Positions 8,069 through 16,310 of a stretch of 53,966 nt of DNA are shown piece by piece. The first letter of the stretch is position 1. The number at the start of each line of letters is the position of its first letter. Origin of the DNA: Stutzerimonas stutzeri (GTDB lineage: Bacteria > Pseudomonadota > Gammaproteobacteria > Pseudomonadales > Pseudomonadaceae); assembly GCF_002890915.1 (NCBI RefSeq), contig NZ_POUT01000018.1, positions 1 through 53,966 of the forward strand, written 5' to 3'. Under the pieces are notes generated by a model that was not told the DNA's origin, searched no databases, and was given only the letters and a program-made list of their open reading frames with translations. The translations under genes were made by a program, and so were the position numbers.

Positions 8069-9241
8069 TTAGCCTCTGGTCCGCATGGCGGGCGCCGAAC
8101 TCGCGTCGGCGACGGTCTGGTAAGTCTGCATCTTGCGTGCGATCTGGCTGATCTTGCGCGCGTACTGCGGGTCGGTGGCATATCCGGCTTTCTGCAGTTC
8201 CTTGACGAAGCGCTCGGAATCGCCGGTGTTGCTCGCCACCTGGATGGCGGTGCGGTAGCGATCGTTGTTTTCCAACAGGGTGACGTAATCGTTGAAGCTG
8301 TGCTCGAACGAGTCATAGGCGCGGAAGCCCGCCTTCTCGCGGGTGGCCTTGCCATTGACGTATTCGGTGGTCGTCACGGTCGCCGATGCGCCCTGCCAGC
8401 CGGTGGACTTGATGCCGAACAGGTTGTGGCTGTTGCTGCCATCCTTCTGGCGGATCATGGATTTGCCCCAGCCGGTTTCCAGCGCGGCCTGGGCGACCAG
8501 GAAGCGCGGCTCGACGCCCAGGCGCTGCGCGGCCTTCTCGGCCATGGGCAGCATGGTGGCGATGAATTCTTCCGGCGAGCCGAAGCGGGTCTTGCTCGGT
8601 GCCCTGGCGGTATCGACCTCGACGCCGTTGACGGTCAACGGCTTGCCCTGCGGCGCGGCGAAGGCGGTGGCGGGCTGCCAGTCGAGGTTCACCAGCGGCT
8701 GTGGCGTATCGGTACCGCGTGCCGGATCGGTCGCCGAGACGTTCGCCAGCTGCCGCTCGCTCACCCGGCCCGGCAGCGCCAGGCGCCGCTGGTTGAGCAA
8801 GCGCGAATCGTCGCGCACGGACTCGGCGGCCGCCGCCGGCTTGCTCGGCCAGGCCGCGCCCTCGGTCTGGGCGACCTGCGCGAACGGGTTGCTGCGCGTG
8901 ACCGCCTCGGTCTGCTTGCTCAACTGGCGCACCAGCACGTCGGCCAGACCGATGCCGCCGCCCTCCTTCGACAGGCTGACCGACAGCTGCTGGTCGTACA
9001 TGTCCTGATACTGCTTGCTGGCCTGGCTGTTGAGCGGGTTGTCCTTGGCCAGGACCTCGGTAGCCGAGCGCATCGACTTGAGCATCTCGTTGAGAAACAG
9101 CGACTCGAATTCCTGCGCGACCTTGCGCACGTTCTCTTCGCCGTCCCGGTCCTTGCCCACCTTCAATTGATTGAGGCGATTGAGGTCGGTGTAGCTGCCG
9201 CTGTCGAGGGCGCGTCTGCCGCTGGCGAAGCGATTGTCCAT
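8069..9241 (-). CDS. flgJ: FlgJ: rod-cap protein with peptidoglycan hydrolase domain
   Basis: The 390-residue protein has an N-terminal rod-binding domain (about 30-115, with KVAQEFESLFLNEMLKSMR) and a C-terminal GH73-type muramidase domain (about 235-375). The predicted catalytic glutamate lies in QAALETGWGKSM. The linker between them is long and poorly conserved. FlgJ caps the growing rod and cuts a hole in the cell wall for it. The two-domain form is normal for gamma-proteobacteria. It sits 10 bp after flgI. Confidence 0.95.
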   Translation of the reverse strand: MDNRFASGRRALDSGSYTDLNRLNQLKVGKDRDGEENVRKVAQEFESLFLNEMLKSMRSATEVLAKDNPLNSQASKQYQDMYDQQLSVSLSKEGGGIGLADVLVRQLSKQTEAVTRSNPFAQVAQTEGAAWPSKPAAAAESVRDDSRLLNQRRLALPGRVSERQLANVSATDPARGTDTPQPLVNLDWQPATAFAAPQGKPLTVNGVEVDTARAPSKTRFGSPEEFIATMLPMAEKAAQRLGVEPRFLVAQAALETGWGKSMIRQKDGSNSHNLFGIKSTGWQGASATVTTTEYVNGKATREKAGFRAYDSFEHSFNDYVTLLENNDRYRTAIQVASNTGDSERFVKELQKAGYATDPQYARKISQIARKMQTYQTVADASSAPAMRTRG

Positions 9242-9251
9242 GGCGTTGCCC

Positions 9252-10352
9252 TTAGATCACGATCAGGTCGGCTTGCAGCGCGCCGGCCTGCTTGAGCGCT
9301 TCGAGGATGGCCATCAGGTCGCTGGGTGCAGCGCCCACCTGATTCACCGCCCGGACGATCTCGTCCAGCGTGGTGCCGGGGCCGAACTTGAACATCGGCT
9401 TGGCTTCCTGTTCGGCCTTGACCTTGGAGTTGGGGACGACCACGGTCTGGCCACCGGAGAAGGCTTCCGGCTGGCTGACCTGCGGGTCCTCGGTAATGGT
9501 CACGGTCAGGCTGCCGTGGGTAACCGCGGCCGGCTGCACGCGCACGTTCTGGCCGATGACGATGGTGCCGGTGCGCGAGTTGATGATGACCTTGGCCACC
9601 GCCTGGCCGACCTCGACCTCGAGGTTCTCCAGGATCGACAGGTAGTCCACCCGCTGGTTCGGGTCCAGCGGTGCGCTCACGCTGATCGAGCCACCATCGA
9701 GCGCCTGCGCCACACCCGGACCGAGCAGTTCGTTGATCTGGTCGACGATGTTCTTCGCCGTGGTGAAGTCAGGGCGATTGAGGTTCAGCGTCAGCGTATT
9801 GCCCTGGTTGAAGCCGCTCGGCACCGGCCGCTCGACGGTCGCGCCGCCGGGGATGCGCCCGGCCGACGGCGAATTGACGGTTATCCGCGAACCGTCCGCG
9901 CCACCGGCATCGAAGCCGCCGACCACCAGGTTGCCCTGGGCGATGGCGTAGACGTTGCCATCGATCCCCTTGAGCGGCGCCATCAGCAGGCTGCCGCCGC
10001 GCAGGCTCTTGGCGTTGCCGATCGAGGAAACCGTGATATCGATGGTCTGGCCCGGCTTGGCGAAGGGCGGCAGCTCGGCATGGATGGACACCGCGGCGAC
10101 GTTCTTCAGCTGGATGTTGCCGCCGCTCGGCACCTTGATGCCGAACTGCGCCAGCATGTTGTTGAAGGTCTGCACGGTGAATGGCGTCTGCGTGGTCTGG
10201 TCGCCACTGCCGTTGAGGCCCACCACCAGCCCGTAGCCGATCAGCTGGTTGGCGCGCACGCCGTGGATGGTCGCCACGTCCTTGAGTCGCTCGGCCTGGG
10301 CGTTCGCGCAGAGGAACAGCAACCCGGTGAGCAGAAGCATTTTCTTCAGCAT
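9252..10352 (-). CDS. flgI: Flagellar P-ring protein FlgI
   Basis: The 366-residue protein has a signal peptide (MLKKMLLLTGLLFLCANAQA, then ERLKDVA) and the FlgI landmarks GVRANQLIGYGLVVGLNGSG and ALKQAGALQADLIVI at the C terminus. FlgI forms the periplasmic P ring, the bushing in the peptidoglycan. The start at 10352 is fixed by the signal peptide; the frame is open further upstream through flgH but those starts make no sense. It follows flgH by 14 bp. Confidence 0.96.
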   Translation of the reverse strand: MLKKMLLLTGLLFLCANAQAERLKDVATIHGVRANQLIGYGLVVGLNGSGDQTTQTPFTVQTFNNMLAQFGIKVPSGGNIQLKNVAAVSIHAELPPFAKPGQTIDITVSSIGNAKSLRGGSLLMAPLKGIDGNVYAIAQGNLVVGGFDAGGADGSRITVNSPSAGRIPGGATVERPVPSGFNQGNTLTLNLNRPDFTTAKNIVDQINELLGPGVAQALDGGSISVSAPLDPNQRVDYLSILENLEVEVGQAVAKVIINSRTGTIVIGQNVRVQPAAVTHGSLTVTITEDPQVSQPEAFSGGQTVVVPNSKVKAEQEAKPMFKFGPGTTLDEIVRAVNQVGAAPSDLMAILEALKQAGALQADLIVI

Positions 10353-10366
10353 GCCATCGGCTCCGG

Positions 10367-11062
10367 TCAGAACGGCCACAGGGGGCTCATGAAGAAGCGG
10401 TCCAGCCAGCCCGGCTGGCTGGCGTCGGCGAAGGCGCCGGTGCCCGAATAGGTGATGCGCGCATCGGCGATGCGGGTCGATGACACGGTGTTGTCGGTGG
10501 CGATATCGTCCTGGCGCACCAGGCCGGCGATGCGCACCAGTTCGTCGCCGGTGTTGAGCGTCATCCACTTCTCGCCGCGCACGGCCAGGATGCCATTGGG
10601 CAGCACTTCGGAAACGGTCACGGTGATCGAACCGGACAGGCTGTTGCTCTGCCCCGCCTGGCCGGAGCCGGAGGTGTCGCGCGAAGCGTCGTACTCGGCC
10701 CCGAGGCTCATGGAATTGCCGGTCAGCGGATTGGCCATCGAAACAGCACCGCCGAACAGCGAGCCGAGGCCGATATTCGCGCTGCTGTCCTTCGACAGTT
10801 TGGAGCTCGCGTTCTTGCTGGCCTGGGTACGCTCGTTCAGCGTGATGGTGATGATGTCGCCGACCCGGTAGGCCTTGCGGTCGTCGTAGAGATAGTTCTC
10901 GAAACCCGCCTGGTAGATCGCGCCGTTGTTCTGTGCGGCTGGCAGCGGCGTGCGCGGCAGCACCGGCGCATAGTAGGGATCGTTCGGCTTGGGTGCGGGG
11001 GCGACGCACCCGGCCAGCACGAAGGCGGACGACAGCGAGACAACGATCAACAAGCGGCTCAT
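10367..11062 (-). CDS. flgH: Flagellar L-ring lipoprotein FlgH
   Basis: The 231-residue protein has a lipoprotein signal (MSRLLIVVSLSSAFVLAGC; lipobox LAGC with Cys19). The mature part contains the FlgH core: DIITITLNERTQASK, then GSITVTVSEVLPNGILAVRG and GEKWMTLN. FlgH forms the outer-membrane L ring. The start at 11062 is chosen because it puts the signal peptide at the N terminus; an upstream in-frame TTG would bury it. An 88-bp gap separates it from flgG. Confidence 0.95.
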   Translation of the reverse strand: MSRLLIVVSLSSAFVLAGCVAPAPKPNDPYYAPVLPRTPLPAAQNNGAIYQAGFENYLYDDRKAYRVGDIITITLNERTQASKNASSKLSKDSSANIGLGSLFGGAVSMANPLTGNSMSLGAEYDASRDTSGSGQAGQSNSLSGSITVTVSEVLPNGILAVRGEKWMTLNTGDELVRIAGLVRQDDIATDNTVSSTRIADARITYSGTGAFADASQPGWLDRFFMSPLWPF

Positions 11063-11150
11063 AGACACCTCAAGCCCTGACAGGCCATCGAAACGACTGC
11101 GGGCGCGGCCAATGCCTGCCCGTATACAACGGCTAACGGTCAACGCCCGA

Positions 11151-11936
11151 TCAGAGCTGCTGCGTGACGAACGACAGCATCTGGTCGGCGGTGGAAATCA
11201 CCTTGGAATTCATCTCGTAGGCGCGCTGGGTGGTGATCATGTTGACCAGTTCCTCGACGACGCTGACGTTGGAGTTCTCCAGGGTGTTCTGCAATACGGT
11301 ACCCAACCCGTTCAGGCCCGGCGTGCTGACCTGCGGGGCGCCGCTGGCGGCGGTTTCCAGGAACAGGTTGCTGCCCATGGCCTGCAGGCCGGCGGGGTTG
11401 ATGAAGTCGGCGGTCTGGATGTTGCCGATGATCTGCGGCTGGGCATTGCCCAGCGTGGTGACCGACACGGTGCCGTCTTCGCCGACGGTGAAGGTCTGGG
11501 TTTCCGGCGGCACGACGATGGCCGGCTCCAGCGCATAGCCATTGGCGGTGACCAGCTGGCCGTCGGAACTCAGGTGGAAGCTGCCGTCGCGGGTGTAGGA
11601 CACCGTGCCATCGGGCAGCAGCACCTGGAAGAAGCCACGGCCATTGATGGCCATGTCCAGCGGTTGCTCGGTGGTCTGCAGGCTACCGGTGGTGAAGATC
11701 TTCTGGGTACCGGTCACGCGCACGCCGGTGCCCAGCTGCAGGCCGGACGGCAGTTCGCTGTCCTGGCTGGACTGGCCGCCGGGCTGGCGGCGGATCTGGT
11801 ACAGCAGGTCCTGGAATTCCGCGCGATCGCGCTTGAAGCCGGTGGTGGAGACGTTGGCCAGGTTGTTGGAAATGGTCGTCAGGTTCATGTCCTGGGCGGA
11901 CAAACCGGTCTTGCTGACCCAAAGTGCTGGAAGCAT
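11151..11936 (-). CDS. flgG: Distal rod protein FlgG
   Basis: The 261-residue protein shows the axial-protein N terminus (VSKTGLSAQDMNLTTISNNL, ANVSTTGFKR) and the C-terminal motif VSVVEELVNMITTQRAYEMN. The length matches FlgG (about 260). FlgG makes the distal rod, and is exported through the flagellar type III system. It is the second gene of the flgF operon, 42 bp after flgF. Confidence 0.96.
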   Translation of the reverse strand: MLPALWVSKTGLSAQDMNLTTISNNLANVSTTGFKRDRAEFQDLLYQIRRQPGGQSSQDSELPSGLQLGTGVRVTGTQKIFTTGSLQTTEQPLDMAINGRGFFQVLLPDGTVSYTRDGSFHLSSDGQLVTANGYALEPAIVVPPETQTFTVGEDGTVSVTTLGNAQPQIIGNIQTADFINPAGLQAMGSNLFLETAASGAPQVSTPGLNGLGTVLQNTLENSNVSVVEELVNMITTQRAYEMNSKVISTADQMLSFVTQQL

Positions 11937-11978
11937 GTGCTTTCTCCTCGTGCGCCGGCCAGGCGCTACGCGCTGGTG

Positions 11979-12719
11979 TTAGCTGAGTTGCAGTACGCGA
12001 GCCATGGCAGCCGCGTCGTCTTCGGCGGTGCGCATCATCTTCACGTGCAGTTCGAACTGGCGGGACAGCGCCAGCATGGACGTCATCTCGGCAACGGCAT
12101 TGACGTTGCTCGCCTCGAGAAACCCGGAGGTGACCCGTACGTTGGCATCCGCCTCGAGAGGCTGCCCGCCCTTCATGCGGATCAGGCCGTCGGTGCCCTT
12201 TTCCAACTGCTGCGGATCGGGGTTGACCAGCTTGAGCCGATCCACCGTGACCACGATGTTCGGGTCCTCGCCCAGGGCACGAATGCTGATGGTGCCGTCC
12301 TGGCCGATGTCCACCTTTTCCTCCGGCGGAATGGCGATCGGCCCGCCGTTGCCGAGCACCGGCATGCCGTCGGCGGTGCGCAACATGCCCAGCGCGTCGA
12401 TGTTCAGGCTGCCGGTACGCACGTAGGCTTCGCTGCCATCCGGCGCCTGCACCGCGATCCAGCCCTCGCCTTCCACGGCGACATCCAGATCCCGGCCGGT
12501 TTCCTGCAGCGCACCGGCGGTGAAATCGGTCCCCGGACGCTCCGACATCGCGTAGACGCGGGCCGGATAGCTGTCGCCGAACACCTGCATCGAACGCGCC
12601 TGCTCGAAATCCCGGCGAAAGCCCGTGGTGGAGAGGTTCGCCAGATTGTTGGCGTGCGCCTGCTGGGCCCGCGCATTCTGGCTGGCACCGGTCATGGCCA
12701 CGTAGAGCATCTTGTCCAT
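11979..12719 (-). CDS. flgF: Proximal rod protein FlgF
   Basis: The 246-residue protein starts MDKMLYVAMTGASQNARAQQ and has the axial motif HANNLANLSTTGFRRD. The C-terminal motif NVNAVAEMTSMLALSRQFEL is the usual rod-protein end. There is an ATG two codons upstream (12725), but GGAG sits directly against it, whereas the same GGAG is 6 bp from the ATG at 12719, so 12719 is preferred. It is the first gene of flgFGHIJKL, behind a sigma-54 type promoter at 12773-12787. Confidence 0.95.
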   Translation of the reverse strand: MDKMLYVAMTGASQNARAQQAHANNLANLSTTGFRRDFEQARSMQVFGDSYPARVYAMSERPGTDFTAGALQETGRDLDVAVEGEGWIAVQAPDGSEAYVRTGSLNIDALGMLRTADGMPVLGNGGPIAIPPEEKVDIGQDGTISIRALGEDPNIVVTVDRLKLVNPDPQQLEKGTDGLIRMKGGQPLEADANVRVTSGFLEASNVNAVAEMTSMLALSRQFELHVKMMRTAEDDAAAMARVLQLS

Positions 12720-12772
12720 CGACATCTCCGAGACGCGAGATTGACACTTGCGATTCTGTTAGTCACGAAAAT

Positions 12773-12787
12773 GCAAGGCGCGTGCCA
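12773..12787 (-). promoter_or_regulatory. Sigma-54 promoter of flgFGHIJKL
   Basis: The minus strand reads TGGCACGCGCCTTGC, an exact match to the -24/-12 consensus TGGCACG-N4-TTGC with GG and GC 12 bp apart. The predicted start of transcription is about 40 bp upstream of the flgF ATG. Sigma-54 control of flgF operons is established in P. aeruginosa, where it works with FleR; the activator site is not identified here. Confidence 0.85.
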
Positions 12788-12830
12788 CAGCCCAGGAAGA
12801 AACCCAGGCCACTGAAATAGAAAGACTTTC

Positions 12831-12862
12831 CAAAAAAGAAGAAGGCCCTGGCGGGCCTTCTT
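12831..12862 (-). terminator. Terminator between flgE and flgF operons
   Basis: On the minus strand GAAGGCCC and GGGCCTTC form an 8-bp stem around a 4-base loop, followed by TTCTTTTTTGG. It ends the flgBCDE transcript and so separates it from flgFGHIJKL. Confidence 0.85.
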
Positions 12863-12915
12863 TCACGAGAGCGGCGGAATACTGCCGTCGGCGGCAATGC
12901 GCTTGCCGCTCATGC

Positions 12916-14523
12916 TCAACGCAGGTTGATGATGGTCTGGGTGACCGCGCTTTCGGTTTCGATGGTCTTGGCGTTGGCCTGATAGTTGCGCTGGGCGACG
13001 ATCAGGTTGACCAGTTGATCCGACAGCTCGACGTTGGAATCTTCCAGCGCCCCGGCCTGCAGCGCGCCCAAGGTGCCGGAACCCGGGGTACCGATCACCG
13101 GTTCGCCGGACTCGAACGACTGCACCCACTGGGTCTTGCCCACCGGAGTCAGCCCCTGCACGTTGGCGAAGTTGGCGAGGATGATCTGTCCCTGCACCTT
13201 GGACTGGCCGTTGGTGTAGCGCGCGAAGATCACGCCGGTATCGTCGATTTCCAGCCCCGCCAGTTCGCCGGTGGTGTAACCGTCCTGGGCCACGCTGTTG
13301 ACGGCGAAGGAACTGGCGAACTGGGACGACTTGGCGAAGTCCATGACGATCCCGCCCGGGTTGGCCAGGGCGCCATTGGCCGACCAGGTCGCGGGGGTGC
13401 CGCCATCGGAAATGGCCGGAATCCAACCCCCGGTGGGCGGCGTGCCGGTAGCGGAGTTCAGCGTCACCTTCAGGTCGGGCGAAACGCTGAACGGCGACGC
13501 GCTGGCATTGCTGATGCCGGTAAGCGCGCCGGACGAATTGAAGGTCAGCCCCATCACGTAGGGTTGCGGCGGCTCCTGCGCGGGATTGGCAGGATTGCGG
13601 CCGTCGATCAGCACCTTCATGTCCCAGGTATTGGCGCCGGTCTTGACGAAGTATTGCGTCATGACGTGGGCGTTGCCCTGCGAATCGTAGATATTCAGCG
13701 AGGTGGAGCTGTTATAGGTGGTCGGGTCGGCCGGATTGAAGGTGGCGTTGGCCGCCGCGCGTGCGGCGCTCAGCACCGCCGCATCGCTGGCGGCCAGATT
13801 CCCGGCAGCGGCGGCGGCGGTCTCGGCAAGCGGGGTCGCGAAGGCGGTTGCTGCGGCGATCTCTTCGTCGGTCGGGTTGGCAGGGTCGGCAACGCCATTG
13901 GCCGGGTCCGCGTAATAGGCGGCCATCTGTGTAGCGAGCGTGCTGTTGTATACCGGCGTATAGGCCGTCTGGTAGGCATCATCGACGATGGCGTCATAAG
14001 CCGACTGCCAGGTAACCGGCGACTTCAGCGTCGAGTTCAGGTTGAACGCGGTATTGATGGTACTGGTCGCCTTCGGCGCCTGGTTGGTGGTCTGGATCTG
14101 CAGATCACCCACCACACCATTCTGCAGGTTGCCGTTGCCGTCCACCGGGAAACCCTGCAGCTTGTAGCCGAAGTTATCGACCAGGAAGCCTTCGCGATCG
14201 GTGCCGAAGTAACCGGCGCGAGTATAGCTCACCGCACCGTTGTTGCTGACCTGGAAGAAGCCGTTGCCATTGATCGCCAGGTCCAGCGCGTTCTGCGTGT
14301 AGTTGATGTTGCCCTGGTTGAACTGCTGGGAGATGTTGGACATCAGCACACCGCTACCCTGCGGGTTCTTGCCGGTGCCCAGCACGGACGCCGCGTAGAC
14401 GTCGGAAAACTCCGCACGCGACTGTTTGAAGCCGACCGTACCGGCGTTGGCGATGTTGTTGCCGGTTACGTTGAGATCCTTGCTCGCGGCGCGCAGGCCG
14501 CTGAGACCGATATTGAACGACAT
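12916..14523 (-). CDS. flgE: Flagellar hook protein FlgE, with alanine-rich insert
   Basis: The 535-residue protein starts MSFNIGLSGLRAASKDLNVT and contains GNNIANAGTVGFKQSR, and ends with NVELSDQLVNLIVAQRNYQA and a C-terminal axial helix. It polymerises into the hook. It is longer than the roughly 460 residues of well-known Pseudomonas FlgE proteins. The extra length is mostly a segment at about residues 172-262 that is rich in Ala and Tyr and contains repeated DPAN/PTDEE and Ala runs, ahead of the conserved STSLNIYDSQGNAH. The insert is in a surface domain, so function is probably kept. Last gene of flgBCDE. Confidence 0.95.
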   Translation of the reverse strand: MSFNIGLSGLRAASKDLNVTGNNIANAGTVGFKQSRAEFSDVYAASVLGTGKNPQGSGVLMSNISQQFNQGNINYTQNALDLAINGNGFFQVSNNGAVSYTRAGYFGTDREGFLVDNFGYKLQGFPVDGNGNLQNGVVGDLQIQTTNQAPKATSTINTAFNLNSTLKSPVTWQSAYDAIVDDAYQTAYTPVYNSTLATQMAAYYADPANGVADPANPTDEEIAAATAFATPLAETAAAAAGNLAASDAAVLSAARAAANATFNPADPTTYNSSTSLNIYDSQGNAHVMTQYFVKTGANTWDMKVLIDGRNPANPAQEPPQPYVMGLTFNSSGALTGISNASASPFSVSPDLKVTLNSATGTPPTGGWIPAISDGGTPATWSANGALANPGGIVMDFAKSSQFASSFAVNSVAQDGYTTGELAGLEIDDTGVIFARYTNGQSKVQGQIILANFANVQGLTPVGKTQWVQSFESGEPVIGTPGSGTLGALQAGALEDSNVELSDQLVNLIVAQRNYQANAKTIETESAVTQTIINLR

Positions 14524-14565
14524 GAATGCTCCTTCGCCGGAACTGCCGGCAGTTACGGTCGAGAG

Positions 14566-15243
14566 TTACTGGCCGATGACCTGGACACTGGAAAGCGGAA
14601 CGCTGCCGAGCCCGGCAAGATTGAGCAGCAGCTCGCTGCCACCCAGGGTCACGCTGTCGACGTTCGCCGGCAGCAGCGTGTAAAGCCCCTTGGTTTCGCC
14701 GTCGTAGGTGGCCTGCGCTTCGAACTTGTAGGTGCCGGGCGGCAAGGTATTGCCGCTGGAATCCTTGCCATCCCACATGAACGAGACGTTGCCGGCCTCC
14801 TGCTGCCCCAGGTTGACCCGGCTGACCACCGCGCCGGTATCGTCGTAGACGTTGACGTAGACGTTGTTGCTGCTCACCGGCAGCACCAGGCTGGCCTTGA
14901 AGGTCTCGCTGGTATCCACCACCGCCTTGTCGGTCGGCACGATCACCTTGCGCCCGACCAGCGAGGAGGCCTGCAGCGCCTGCGAGGACTGGTAGCCGGA
15001 GAGAATGCTTTCCATGCTGGTGTTCAGCTTCTCGACGCCTTCCACCGTACTGAACTGCGCCAGTTGGGCGATGAATTCGCCGTTTTCCTGGGGTTCCAGC
15101 GGGTTCTGGTTGTTCAACTGGGCCACCAGCAGCTCGAGGAATTCGTTCTTGCCGAGGTCGTTGCCCTTGACCTCGCGATCCTCGCCGAACTGGTATTGAT
15201 CGAGTATCGAGCTGGTGCCGCCGACGCCGCTTGTAGTGCTCAT
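14566..15243 (-). CDS. flgD: Hook-cap (scaffold) protein FlgD
   Basis: The 225-residue protein has the FlgD N-terminal motif around residues 30-60 (NEFLELLVAQLNNQNPLEPQ, then FIAQLAQFSTVEG), followed by the FlgD Ig-like/tudor domains with FMWDGKDSSGNTLPPGTYKF. FlgD caps the growing hook and is removed when FlgK assembles. It lies between flgC (19 bp gap) and flgE (42 bp gap). The length is normal. Confidence 0.95.
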   Translation of the reverse strand: MSTTSGVGGTSSILDQYQFGEDREVKGNDLGKNEFLELLVAQLNNQNPLEPQENGEFIAQLAQFSTVEGVEKLNTSMESILSGYQSSQALQASSLVGRKVIVPTDKAVVDTSETFKASLVLPVSSNNVYVNVYDDTGAVVSRVNLGQQEAGNVSFMWDGKDSSGNTLPPGTYKFEAQATYDGETKGLYTLLPANVDSVTLGGSELLLNLAGLGSVPLSSVQVIGQ

Positions 15244-15262
15244 GCGTATGCTCTCGTAGGAA

Positions 15263-15706
15263 TCACTGACCCAGCGTCAGGACTTTCTGCAACATGGTCT
15301 TGGCCGTGTTCATCAGCTCGGCGTTGGTCTGGAACGCGCGGCTGGCGGAGATCATGTCGGCCATCTCCTCCACCACGTTGACGTTCGGATAGTGGACGTA
15401 GCCGTTCTCGTCGGCGGCCGGATGGTTGGGCTCGTAGCGCGCCTGCAGTTCGCTCTGGTCCTCGACCACACCCAATACCTGCACGCCCACCCCGGCCTCG
15501 TCCTGTCCGGCGAACAGCGACTCGTTGGGCTGGCCGTTGGCCTGCTGGTACACGGTGGCGAACACCGGATGGCGGGCGCGGTAGGTCTGGTCGACACTCG
15601 AGGAGACCGTTTCGGCGTTGGCGATGTTGCTGGAAATGGTGTTCAGCCGAGTGCTCTGGGCGCTCATGCCGCTACCGGCAATGTTGAATACGCTGCTTAG
15701 AGACAT
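15263..15706 (-). CDS. flgC: Proximal rod protein FlgC
   Basis: The 147-residue protein starts MSLSSVFNIAGSGMSAQSTR and has the axial motif LNTISSNIANAETVSSS. The C-terminal motif VNVVEEMADMISASRAFQTN is typical. FlgC forms part of the proximal rod with FlgB and FlgF. It follows flgB by 14 bp and precedes flgD by 19 bp. Confidence 0.96.
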   Translation of the reverse strand: MSLSSVFNIAGSGMSAQSTRLNTISSNIANAETVSSSVDQTYRARHPVFATVYQQANGQPNESLFAGQDEAGVGVQVLGVVEDQSELQARYEPNHPAADENGYVHYPNVNVVEEMADMISASRAFQTNAELMNTAKTMLQKVLTLGQ

Positions 15707-15720
15707 CGATGGAAACTCCT

Positions 15721-16125
15721 TTATTCGCCGCGCAGGGCGCTCATCAGCCCCTTGAACTTGCTGTTGAGCAGGGTGAAGCTCGCCTGGAAGTCCACGGCGT
15801 TCTTCGCGTAGTTGGATTGTTCGATCTGCAGATCGACGGTGTTCTGGTCCAGGGACGGATGGGTCGGCGTACGGAAGCGCAGCGAGGCATCGGCAATCTC
15901 CAATCCCTCGGCGGCAATATGCTTGTCGCTGGTCCGGGTGACGCCGAAGCCGCCCTGGCTCTTCGCCGACTGCTCGGCGAGCACGCTGTCGAAGTCGAGA
16001 TCACGGGCCTTGTAGTTGGGCGTATCGGCATTGGCAATGTTGTTCGCCAGCACTTCGGCACGCTGCGAGCGGAAACCAAGCGCCTTCTCGTGAATGCCCA
16101 ACGCCTTGTCGAAACTGATGCTCAT
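15721..16125 (-). CDS. flgB: Proximal rod protein FlgB
   Basis: The 134-residue protein starts MSISFDKALGIHEKALGFRS and contains EVLANNIANADTPNYKARD and a C-terminal helix with NAVDFQASFTLLNSKF. The start at 16125 is preferred to in-frame codons further upstream because it matches the family N terminus, has AGAGG upstream, and the upstream codons overlap the sigma-54 promoter. It is the first gene of flgBCDE. Confidence 0.95.
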   Translation of the reverse strand: MSISFDKALGIHEKALGFRSQRAEVLANNIANADTPNYKARDLDFDSVLAEQSAKSQGGFGVTRTSDKHIAAEGLEIADASLRFRTPTHPSLDQNTVDLQIEQSNYAKNAVDFQASFTLLNSKFKGLMSALRGE

Positions 16126-16170
16126 GAATCTGGCCCTCTGCCGGATACAAGTCTGCTTGCGCATACTCCA

Positions 16171-16185
16171 GCAAAGCCCATGCCA
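16171..16185 (-). promoter_or_regulatory. Sigma-54 promoter of flgBCDE
   Basis: The minus strand reads TGGCATGGGCTTTGC, with GG and GC 12 bp apart and one mismatch (C to T) to TGGCACG-N4-TTGC. The predicted transcription start is about 35 bp before the flgB ATG. Confidence 0.8.
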
Positions 16186-16192
16186 TAGAACA

Positions 16193-16205
16193 CAAGCCAT
16201 TGATT
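16193..16205. promoter_or_regulatory. IHF-site match upstream of the flgB promoter
   Basis: CAAGCCATTGATT is an exact match to YAANNNNTTGATW, the reverse complement of the IHF consensus WATCAANNNNTTR. It is immediately upstream of the -24 element (about -30 to -40 from the predicted start), closer than IHF usually sits, so binding is only a suggestion. Confidence 0.4.
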
Positions 16206-16310
16206 TAATAGGATTTATCGATACACGCGCAGTTCGCTGGCGTCAAAAGCGGCAAGACTTTTCCGCCGTTTTGCCGCAACCGCCATCTTGCATGACGGTT
16301 TTCTGCCGCC

